From a virus: a stretch of DNA of 27,842 nucleotides. The translations under genes and the position numbers were made by a program. Where the stretch lies: positions 1-27,842 of the IMG/VR virus record IMGVR_UViG_3300035698_012874; one strand, 5' to 3'. Of this stretch, positions 20,839 through 26,715 are shown one piece after another (the first letter of the stretch is position 1; each line of letters begins with the position of its first letter). The notes under the pieces are model-generated. The model had not been told where the DNA came from. It made no database searches and saw only the letters and a program-made list of their open reading frames with translations.

Positions 20839-21191
20839 GTGCAGACGCCGAACATCACTCCAGAGCTGCATTGACTAGAAATATTGATCCAGTCAGATAG
20901 CTCTGAAACAAGGCGCCCTCTTTCCTTCCGAAGGAGCTCCATCTCACTGCCGTTTAGCTGGATGTCTCCAACCTGCTTCACGCCAACGCGATCAAGGGCG
21001 CACTCCAGACGATCATCCAGCTTATCTATGCGATCAAATAAGACCTTAGCCTCTGCCTCTGCATCAGCAGAAAGGTTCTCGAACCGATCTGCGACGATTT
21101 TAGAATATTCGAGAGAGGTGGGGTCTAAGGTTCTAGCTGGCCAGCAAAGCTGTCTTAGAACAAAGTTCTTTTGTTTCGTCGTCAGTGCCAT
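20835..21191 (-). CDS. Head completion / adaptor candidate (118 aa)
   Basis: ATG at 21191 forms TAATG with the preceding stop. The protein is almost wholly helical: KQKNFVLRQLCW, then EYSKIVADRFENLSADAEAEAKVLFDRIDKLDDRLECALDRVGVKQVGD, a short turn, and helix SEMELLRKERGRLVSELSDWINI. The end has CSSGVMFGVCT. Small helical proteins following the capsid genes often bind the portal as adaptors. No specific motif confirms this. It precedes the connector candidate with a four-base overlap. Confidence 0.68.
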   Translation of the reverse strand: MALTTKQKNFVLRQLCWPARTLDPTSLEYSKIVADRFENLSADAEAEAKVLFDRIDKLDDRLECALDRVGVKQVGDIQLNGSEMELLRKERGRLVSELSDWINISSQCSSGVMFGVCT

Positions 21192-21514
21192 TATTTCTTC
21201 TCAGCTTTTTCGGCATCCTTCTTGGCTGGATTTTTCTTCTTGTCAGACTCCATTGCCTCTAAACGCTCTTTTTCTTTTTCTTCGAGGGCTTTTTTTGCAG
21301 AAGCTTTTTCTTTAGGGAGCGGCTTGGGCTTTTCGCCTTCTTCATGGCCACCTTTGGCTGCTTTTTTCCGTAGCTCATCTTTATGCTTTCTCCACTCATC
21401 ATTGACCTTATGCTCCGCTTCTTGGCGGGTCATTTTAGGGTCTTTATCCATCATGTCTTTAAGACTTTTGGACATTTTTTCCCGCCATTGGCGAGTTCTT
21501 AGTAACTGTGACAT
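21191..21514 (-). CDS. Highly charged Lys/Glu-rich protein (107 aa)
   Basis: ATG at 21514 has AAAGGA about seven bases upstream. The N-terminal 45 residues are a helix with aromatic residues (TRQWREKMSKSLKDMMDKDPK, then AEHKVNDEWRKHKDELRKKA). The C-terminal half is a low-complexity alternation of K, E and A with prolines (GEKPKPLPKEKASAKKAL) ending KKDAEKAEKK. There is no signal peptide or membrane helix. Such composition resembles DNA-binding or internal head proteins, or an assembly chaperone. I do not recognise it. Confidence 0.66.
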   Translation of the reverse strand: MSQLLRTRQWREKMSKSLKDMMDKDPKMTRQEAEHKVNDEWRKHKDELRKKAAKGGHEEGEKPKPLPKEKASAKKALEEKEKERLEAMESDKKKNPAKKDAEKAEKK

Positions 21515-21535
21515 TTGAAAATCCTTTCAAAATAA

Positions 21536-21602
21536 TGCGGGGCTGGTGATTGTTCAGGCCACCAGAGCGAGAGCCTATTCCGCAATTATCTCTCTCCCCG
21601 CA
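21536..21602 (-). promoter_or_regulatory. Structured intergenic RNA, predicted three-way junction
   Basis: Read on the minus strand, TGCGGGG (21602-21596) pairs with CCCCGCA (21542-21536) as a closing stem of seven pairs. Inside it are CTCTC/GAGAG (21594-21590 with 21573-21569) and CTGGTG/CACCAG (21565-21560 with 21548-21543), two side hairpins. ATTATTTTG follows the closing stem. It lies between the decoration gene and the 107-aa gene, so it may be a partial terminator or attenuator that keeps capsid messages more abundant than connector messages, or a processing site. Confidence 0.5.
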
Positions 21603-21609
21603 AATTCAT

Positions 21610-22008
21610 TTATGCACTGATGAGTGACATTACAACAACGGCGTCCGTTAGGGCGACGTTTGTAGCTTGGTCTGTTTCATCATACTTCAGACTCATATTC
21701 TTACCTGCTTCCAAGTAAAGATCTGCGTCTAAAATTCGCATTGGCTTACCGATAAAAGCAACGAGGTCTCCATCATTGCCTGTTTCAGTAGAAACCTCTG
21801 CTAGAACAGCATCCGCGTTGTCTTTGTCTAACAACTGAACTTTAACAAAGTCAGTTGCAGACTCAGAAACCGCTGCGCCGTTCATGAGGTGCATAGAATC
21901 AATTTTCATTCGTTGATCCAATTTAATAGCTGGTAGCTCACCGTCCGCTCCAAGGCTGCCCAAAGGGACAACGATCTGGAGAGGTGAATTAGCTGGATTT
22001 AAACTCAT
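21610..22008 (-). CDS. Capsid decoration-like protein (132 aa)
   Basis: ATG at 22008 has AAGGAG eight bases upstream. It directly follows the major capsid gene, the usual place for a decoration or cement protein. The sequence is beta-rich and acidic (LQIVVPLGSLGADGELPAIKLDQRMKIDSMHLMNG; ADLYLEAGKNMSLKYDETDQ; ALTDAVVVMSLISA), consistent with a small sandwich that sits on the capsid surface. The length fits. I cannot recognise a named family, so a head fibre or stabiliser is also possible. Confidence 0.72.
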   Translation of the reverse strand: MSLNPANSPLQIVVPLGSLGADGELPAIKLDQRMKIDSMHLMNGAAVSESATDFVKVQLLDKDNADAVLAEVSTETGNDGDLVAFIGKPMRILDADLYLEAGKNMSLKYDETDQATNVALTDAVVVMSLISA

Positions 22009-22020
22009 ATTAAATGCTCC

Positions 22021-22911
22021 TTATGAAAGATCCTGAGTTAACATTCGAGCCACTTTGAAGTCCTGGGTAGAAATCTTCGCGTGGAAACCTACAGTTCCGT
22101 ACCATTGAGTACCGATGATGATGTCCTCGCGTGCAAGGATATCTCGGTCAGTCTCAACGTCTGGAGCTGCCTTTAGACAAATTCCGTAAGGATTCGCTTT
22201 CATTAAAAAAGAATAGTGAGATGCCTTACCAGAAATGTCGGCACCCGCAGGAGCTTGATCGTTAACAATAACGGCCATTCCTAAGATACGTCCTTGGAAT
22301 CCAGGGACAGTATAAAGGGGATCGTTAGCGTCCGCTTTCAAGAAGCCTGAAGTCGTGTCATTGATGAGAGCCAAGTAAGACTTGGAGTGCATAATAACAG
22401 CCTGTGCTTCGTCGTGAAGATCTCCGAAAACATCAATACGAGAGGCGTTCAAATCACGGATATTCATGTTTTGACCGTCCGCAGTGGCGATAAAACCATC
22501 CTCGTAGCTTCCGGCAGTGTTAATCAAAGTGACCAAATCAGCGTCAACCTTTTCAGCGTGTCGTCGAGCAATCTGGCGTGCAGATTCTTCTTCGAGGCCA
22601 TTCGGGTTGCGATCTCCAGAAACAATTTTAGCCTTACGTTTGAAAGAAACGGCTTTCGCAACTTCTTTAACGGTGCAGCTAAAGCTGTCGTCTTGGAGAG
22701 CATCAGGAATTACTACATCATTTTCGCCTGGCTCTGTAGCCGCGCCGATAGTCTTGTAATATGGAAACGTAACGGTTTCCCCTGGCTCTGATGTTAATGT
22801 TGGGTCAATTAATGCCAAAGAACCCCAAACGAGTTTTTGGCGAAAGTATGCGTTCGCGTGGTCTTGCCACACTTTTGGTTCAAACGCTAAATCACTACTT
22901 GTTGTAGCCAT
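22021..22911 (-). CDS. Major capsid protein, HK97-type fold (296 aa)
   Basis: It follows the scaffold by 19 bases with a GGGAG Shine-Dalgarno, as expected. Residues about 14-60 (VWQDHANAYFRQKLVWGSLALIDPTL, then EPGETVTFPYYKTIG) match the N-terminal region of an HK97-like major capsid family with a short N-arm; A-domain type sequence is at about 150-230 (DLHDEAQAVIMHSKSYLALINDT, then DPLYTVPGFQGRILGMAVIVND). The C-terminal VGFHAKISTQDF is a usual ending. No prohead protease gene is visible between portal and capsid, and a separate scaffold is present, so maturation probably proceeds without capsid-leader cleavage. Confidence 0.92.
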   Translation of the reverse strand: MATTSSDLAFEPKVWQDHANAYFRQKLVWGSLALIDPTLTSEPGETVTFPYYKTIGAATEPGENDVVIPDALQDDSFSCTVKEVAKAVSFKRKAKIVSGDRNPNGLEEESARQIARRHAEKVDADLVTLINTAGSYEDGFIATADGQNMNIRDLNASRIDVFGDLHDEAQAVIMHSKSYLALINDTTSGFLKADANDPLYTVPGFQGRILGMAVIVNDQAPAGADISGKASHYSFLMKANPYGICLKAAPDVETDRDILAREDIIIGTQWYGTVGFHAKISTQDFKVARMLTQDLS

Positions 22912-22930
22912 TTTATATTCTCCCTAAAAA

Positions 22931-23701
22931 TTATTTAATTTTACCGGAGGTCACAGACTCATTCATCAGCTTTTGATATAGGGTAGGATTTTTGCGGTAT
23001 AACTCGCTCTTTTCCATCATATTCATGCCAATAAACTTATCCACACTAACCTCGTCGCTGCCGCCTGGTGCTGGTGGTTTCCCACCTTCTCCTCCAGTGC
23101 CCACTGATGTAGAGCCTTTTCCGTTGGTATTCGTGCCACCGTGAATCTTCTTTACGTCCTGAACAATGCTCGCCAGATCCTCGTCTGTGATCTCTTCGCC
23201 TTCTTCAAGACCCTCAACTGCGCGTCGCAACTTAAATTCAAAGTAGTCGACGGCATCGCCACCAGAAATCCCATGCTCTATGGCTGATTCCAGAACAGCA
23301 GTTCTCATTGCGGCCTGTTGATTCGCTTCGGTCAGAGTCTTAATCTTCTCCTCTGGGGTGTCAGAATCTTCCTCAATCCCTAGAGCAGTTAAAACTTTCT
23401 TCATCGTCTCTTGAGTAGACGTCAGCTTCTCACCGCTGGCTTTCGCCTTTAAGCGAGCTTGCTTGTTCTCCTCACGAAGTTTCTTCACATAGCCTTTTAC
23501 TTTTTCCGGCTCCCATGAGGATAAATCCTCGTCGTCACCGTCTTGATCTCCTTGACCTTCTTGGCCTTTAGATCCTTCGTCCCCATCTTGAGAACCTTCA
23601 TTCGTACCACCCTCATTGGAACCAGAAGTTCCTCCAGCGTTACCGCCTTCTTGTCCTTCATCGCCATCTCCGGTGTCTTGATTTGTAGCTGGTTCTGCCA
23701 T
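22931..23701 (-). CDS. Capsid scaffolding protein (256 aa)
   Basis: ATG at 23701 is preceded by AAAGGAG. Residues 1-60 are low complexity, rich in G, D, E and Q. Residues 60-180 are predicted coiled helices (EKVKGYVKKLREENKQARLKAK; SDTPEEKIKTLTEANQQAAM), then a Gly/Pro linker (about 195-215) and a basic C-terminal helix (FIGMNMMEKSELYRKNPTLYQKLMNE) of the kind that binds capsid subunits. It lies immediately before the major capsid gene. There is no protease motif, so a dedicated scaffold that exits the procapsid is the best reading. Confidence 0.88.
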   Translation of the reverse strand: MAEPATNQDTGDGDEGQEGGNAGGTSGSNEGGTNEGSQDGDEGSKGQEGQGDQDGDDEDLSSWEPEKVKGYVKKLREENKQARLKAKASGEKLTSTQETMKKVLTALGIEEDSDTPEEKIKTLTEANQQAAMRTAVLESAIEHGISGGDAVDYFEFKLRRAVEGLEEGEEITDEDLASIVQDVKKIHGGTNTNGKGSTSVGTGGEGGKPPAPGGSDEVSVDKFIGMNMMEKSELYRKNPTLYQKLMNESVTSGKIK

Positions 23702-23713
23702 GCTTATCTCCTT

Positions 23714-23728
23714 TGTGAGTCTGTCACA
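23714..23728 (-). promoter_or_regulatory. Small hairpin upstream of scaffold gene
   Basis: In the 44-base gap before the scaffold, minus-strand TGTGA and TCACA form a five-pair stem with a five-base loop, ending next to the AAAGGAG Shine-Dalgarno. It may modulate ribosome loading on the scaffold or block message decay, but a stem this short could be chance. Confidence 0.3.
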
Positions 23729-23745
23729 TTGTTAGTTTAACGATA

Positions 23746-24603
23746 TTACGCTGATTTTGTCCTCTTTTGGACAGAACTATCCCAAGCTTCTCGATAAGGA
23801 ACCAAGATTGCTCGATCATTTGGTCTGTCTGGTGGGGCCATAAATCTGCGCTCTACTCCATTGAATTTAAAAACAAATGGCTCGTCTATGTCTACGATAG
23901 GATTCAAATTCGCCAGTTTTTTGGAGTCATCACCCGTTCTGGAGTCCATTGGATGAATAAGAGTCTTTTGGAGGTCTGGAAGGAGGTCTTCTTGTATTTT
24001 TTCAAACGACCTCATTTTGCCCAGATTATAGATGCCGTGCAGCTCAGTTCTTGCGATGCGTAAAAGCTTCCACTCCTCACCAAGGAAGAACCGGCCAATC
24101 CTCGCCACAATCTCAGAAAGAGAGACCTGCTCGATGGTGGCATTTGTCAGGCCAGCCACGATCGTAGATCTCACACTCTCAGAATATGCCTCCAATGAGG
24201 CTTTCGCCTGATTAATCTTGAAATTCTCCGTCTCCTGAGCCACTAGGACCGCATTGAGATTTATCGGAGTAACTGCTCCTGTAAATTCTCGCTCGAATGC
24301 TCGGGTTTCGGAAAGCGCATCCCTAATTGACCTTTTAATGGCCCTTTGGAGTGCTGGTCTAAAATCTTCTTGTAGGACTCGGTTAAGTTCTCGGATAGCT
24401 GAGTCAACCTGCAAGACAACTCCAGCAAGTCTTTGCGCAGTGAAACTGCCTGGCGGGAGAGAGTCGAGACGATCCCTAAAAGTTCTTCTAACCTCTCGAT
24501 ATCGACGGAGGAGCTTTGTTGCTTCTTCTTCTTCAAGACTTCTTACCTGCTGTATGTGTAGCTCGGCGATCCCCAAAGAATCAACGTCTTCAAAGAATCC
24601 CAC
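23746..24603 (-). CDS. MuF-like minor head protein (285 aa)
   Basis: Translation begins with GTG at 24603, with AGGAG six or so bases upstream. The C-terminal domain shows the Mu F / SPP1 gp7 signature: IARTELHGIYNLGKMRSF (about residues 181-198), then HPMDSRTGDDSKKLANLNPIVDIDEPF and a final PPDRPNDRAILVPYR. The family binds portal inside or beside the procapsid and is needed for DNA ejection or head assembly. The usual PxHPxCRC ending is replaced by PPDRPNDRA, lacking the conserved His and Cys. Residues 1-120 are helical (coil-forming). No toxin domain is fused here. Confidence 0.88.
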   Translation of the reverse strand: MGFFEDVDSLGIAELHIQQVRSLEEEEATKLLRRYREVRRTFRDRLDSLPPGSFTAQRLAGVVLQVDSAIRELNRVLQEDFRPALQRAIKRSIRDALSETRAFEREFTGAVTPINLNAVLVAQETENFKINQAKASLEAYSESVRSTIVAGLTNATIEQVSLSEIVARIGRFFLGEEWKLLRIARTELHGIYNLGKMRSFEKIQEDLLPDLQKTLIHPMDSRTGDDSKKLANLNPIVDIDEPFVFKFNGVERRFMAPPDRPNDRAILVPYREAWDSSVQKRTKSA

Positions 24604-24605
24604 TA

Positions 24606-25160
24606 TTATCTCCTATTTTTGGCTATAAGCTGTTTTAGGGCTTTAGGACTCTTAAACCTTCTTAGAGCAATGGCTGATCCCGCGGCGAATACGGCTGGGG
24701 CTATACTGTCAGTTAAAAGCTCAGAAGACTCTGTAAGCTGTTTCCCTGTCGTCCCCTCGATAACATTCTCAATGCCTTTTCCAACCAAAGAGCCGAAAAC
24801 ACCAAATCCAATAAGCTTCGATGACTTGCCAAAGAATTTAGAGGTTTGCATACCTCTTCGCGCTTGTTTACGAACCTTGGAAAATTCTTTTCCCGTCTTG
24901 AAGTCGTCAAAGGTGAATTGTCCCTTTGGTCCTGTGGGAGTAAGACTTTTGCCGACATTTCCAAAGGAGAATAGTTTTCTTGAGAAGTTCATTTTTTGAA
25001 GTGATTTGGCAAATATGCCTCCAGAGGCCGCTAACCCTAGAGATCCTGCTACTACCTGAGCAGCCCCTCTTTTTTGCTGATCTCGTCGAACCTTGATAGG
25101 AATGATTCGACCCCTTACTCGTCTGAAAACAACTTTATGAGATTTATTATCTTTTGACAT
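24606..25160 (-). CDS. Basic glycine-rich protein D of portal-MuF array (184 aa)
   Basis: ATG at 25160 overlaps the preceding gene by 14 bases; an in-frame GTG at 25178 overlaps the probable GGAGGGG Shine-Dalgarno. Residues 11-25 carry the box VFRRVRGRIIPIKVR found also in the next two genes upstream, and a weaker form in the third. Gly/Ala-rich hydrophobic helices lie at about 32-51, 115-131 and 151-166, separated by strongly basic sequence. No signal peptide is present. Its location between portal and MuF and its membrane-active composition suggest an internal virion protein ejected with DNA, by analogy with podophage pore proteins. No family is recognised. Confidence 0.78.
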   Translation of the reverse strand: MSKDNKSHKVVFRRVRGRIIPIKVRRDQQKRGAAQVVAGSLGLAASGGIFAKSLQKMNFSRKLFSFGNVGKSLTPTGPKGQFTFDDFKTGKEFSKVRKQARRGMQTSKFFGKSSKLIGFGVFGSLVGKGIENVIEGTTGKQLTESSELLTDSIAPAVFAAGSAIALRRFKSPKALKQLIAKNRR

Positions 25161-25656
25161 TTCTATCGTCCCCTCCACTTAGAAAGCCTGGGAGTCTTGC
25201 CCCAAATCTAGTGTTTGCTTGCATGTTGAAGCCAGAGCTTGAAGTCAGAAAGCTCCCAGCGAGGGCCGCCACTAATAACTTGAGTTTGTTTTTTCCAGCC
25301 AAATTTACTGTCTTTTTGAACAAGCTTCTTTGACTGAATTTGACAGGAGTTTTTGACTTCTTATCTAATCCAAAGGTTCGTAAACCTCTCTTTACGGCAA
25401 CGGTACTTTTCCTAGAGAAACGGCTCTGCTTTATCTTCTTACCTAAAAGCCTTGATCCAACAATGCCCACAATTCCAGCCGATGAAAGAGCAGCGCCAGC
25501 CGCTCCAATTTTCTGAAGATCGGCCCCTACTTCCCGTTTATTCACGATAGGAACAATACGGCCCCTAATGCGTCTGAAGATGATTCTTGGCCTTCCAAAT
25601 TGAACCTCTTCCCTTACCGAGTTTATGGGGTTCTGTGTGTCTATTCCTCCAGCCAT
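25147..25656 (-). CDS. Basic glycine-rich protein C of portal-MuF array (169 aa)
   Basis: ATG at 25656 forms TAATG with the preceding stop. The box IIFRRIRGRIVPI lies at residues 25-37, shifted by about 15 residues because of an extra N-terminal stretch (MAGGIDTQNPINSVREEVQF). Gly/Ala-rich hydrophobic helices are at about 50-72 and 124-141, with a basic middle (KKIKQSRFSRKSTVAVKRGLR). The C-terminus ends FGARLPGFLSGGDDRNVKR. It has no cysteines or signal peptide. It is similar in plan to its neighbours; the function is unknown, and an ejected virion protein is the inferred role. Confidence 0.78.
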   Translation of the reverse strand: MAGGIDTQNPINSVREEVQFGRPRIIFRRIRGRIVPIVNKREVGADLQKIGAAGAALSSAGIVGIVGSRLLGKKIKQSRFSRKSTVAVKRGLRTFGLDKKSKTPVKFSQRSLFKKTVNLAGKNKLKLLVAALAGSFLTSSSGFNMQANTRFGARLPGFLSGGDDRNVKR

Positions 25657-26171
25657 TATATGTCTCTCAACTTCAAGGGGAATTTACCGCCCCTTAATCC
25701 AAATTTCTCGAATCTCTTTGCTAATCTAGTCACCGCAAAACCTCCAGTAAGTCCTATTGCAATGGCAGCAGGGCTTATGCCCGATCCTATATTGAAAAGT
25801 CTGCTCTTCTCATCCTTTTTAGTTCTTCGATCGAGGCTGGTCAGTAGAGACGCAGCGGCTACTCCTGGGATGAATTTGGAACTAAACTTTGTGACTTTTG
25901 CCAATTTGTTCAGTCTGAATGACTTCTTTCCCTTGGATGCCAATGAAGACCTTTCAATCTTTCCGGCCCCAAAAACACCACCCAAAGAAACAAAACTAAT
26001 GGCAGCAGCGATGCCCGCGTCCTTTGCTGTTATTGCTCCCAAGAGAGAGCTTGCAGCCCTTACTTCAGATCCGGCAGCTTTTGACAGGCTGACATTTCTT
26101 GGCCTGATAGGGACAATTCTTCCCCTGATTCTTCGGAAGGATACTGGCCTATTTCCTTTTTTTTGCGCCAT
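25656..26171 (-). CDS. Basic glycine-rich protein B of portal-MuF array (171 aa)
   Basis: ATG at 26171 forms TAATG with the preceding stop. The N-terminal box SFRRIRGRIVPIRPR is at residues 11-25. Hydrophobic Gly/Ala-rich helices lie at about 51-70 (DAGIAAAISFVSLGGVFGAG) and 128-147 (IGSGISPAAIAIGLTGGFAV), separated by a basic Ser/Lys stretch, and the tail is basic (AKRFEKFGLRGGKFPLK). It is the closest in the box to protein C. A long plus-strand open frame over it (25600-26232) is an antisense shadow. Confidence 0.78.
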   Translation of the reverse strand: MAQKKGNRPVSFRRIRGRIVPIRPRNVSLSKAAGSEVRAASSLLGAITAKDAGIAAAISFVSLGGVFGAGKIERSSLASKGKKSFRLNKLAKVTKFSSKFIPGVAAASLLTSLDRRTKKDEKSRLFNIGSGISPAAIAIGLTGGFAVTRLAKRFEKFGLRGGKFPLKLRDI

Positions 26172-26707
26172 TATCTTCTCCTCTTCTGGTTATCTAAGAT
26201 CCCTTGAAACTGAGAAGGGCTACTTGAACTGATATTTTTCTTTTTAATTCTAATGCTTCTTTTATCTAGAGCCGTAGAGGCTTTAGATCCGGCGAATAAT
26301 AATCCACCAATGGCGGCGGTGGCTAATCCAAGTTTACCTGCTTTTCGTCCAGCTAAAATCTTTCGAGATCCCTTCCTAAGAAGGTTTGATCTACCTCTTT
26401 TGCTCACTTTTAGAGCCCTTGAAGTCTTTTTGTTAGAAAATAGATTTTTGGTAGCAGATCCACTGGCACCTAATAGGCCACCCAATGAGGCCAATCCTAG
26501 CCCAGCAATAATCGCGCTTTTGCCAACCTTCTCAGATTTCTTATTGAGTTTTATCGACTTTTTTGAAGACTTGATTCCACTCCGTTGAATGGCTTTGAAA
26601 CTCTTATCTGCTCTTTTGGCGTCATCTCCAGGTTTTGCTCGAATAGGAATGACCTTTCCATTCTTGCGAATGAATTTGATCTTGTTGCCTTTTTTATCTG
26701 TTGCCAT
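26171..26707 (-). CDS. Basic glycine-rich protein A of portal-MuF array (178 aa)
   Basis: ATG at 26707 has AGGAG six bases upstream, overlapping the portal stop region. The N-terminal box is the divergent form KFIRKNGKVIPIRAK at residues 11-25. Hydrophobic, glycine-zipper-like helices are at about 63-85 (KSAIIAGLGLASLGGLLGAS) and 124-141, with a very Lys/Arg-rich remainder and a basic C-terminal tail (DNQKRRR). It is the first of the four related genes and the most basic. The presumed role is the same as for its neighbours. Confidence 0.77.
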   Translation of the reverse strand: MATDKKGNKIKFIRKNGKVIPIRAKPGDDAKRADKSFKAIQRSGIKSSKKSIKLNKKSEKVGKSAIIAGLGLASLGGLLGASGSATKNLFSNKKTSRALKVSKRGRSNLLRKGSRKILAGRKAGKLGLATAAIGGLLFAGSKASTALDKRSIRIKKKNISSSSPSQFQGILDNQKRRR

Positions 26708-26715
26708 TTTTTCTC

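Larger units (their letters stand above)
24606..26707 (-). repeat. Tandem array of four related basic small-protein genes
   Basis: Four consecutive genes encode proteins of 169-184 aa, each opening with a box like FRRIRGRIVPI (FIRKNGKVIPI in the first), then a Gly/Ala-rich hydrophobic helix, a Lys/Arg/Ser-rich middle and a second hydrophobic helix. The similarity is at protein level; the DNA has diverged, so this is an old duplication series rather than a recent repeat. Confidence 0.7.

Noticed and set aside
25600-26232. 210-aa plus-strand open frame over two array genes
   Set aside because: It is antisense to two genes with coupled starts; the product reads as a reverse-complement shadow of basic Gly/Ala/Lys-rich coding sequence, with no Shine-Dalgarno.
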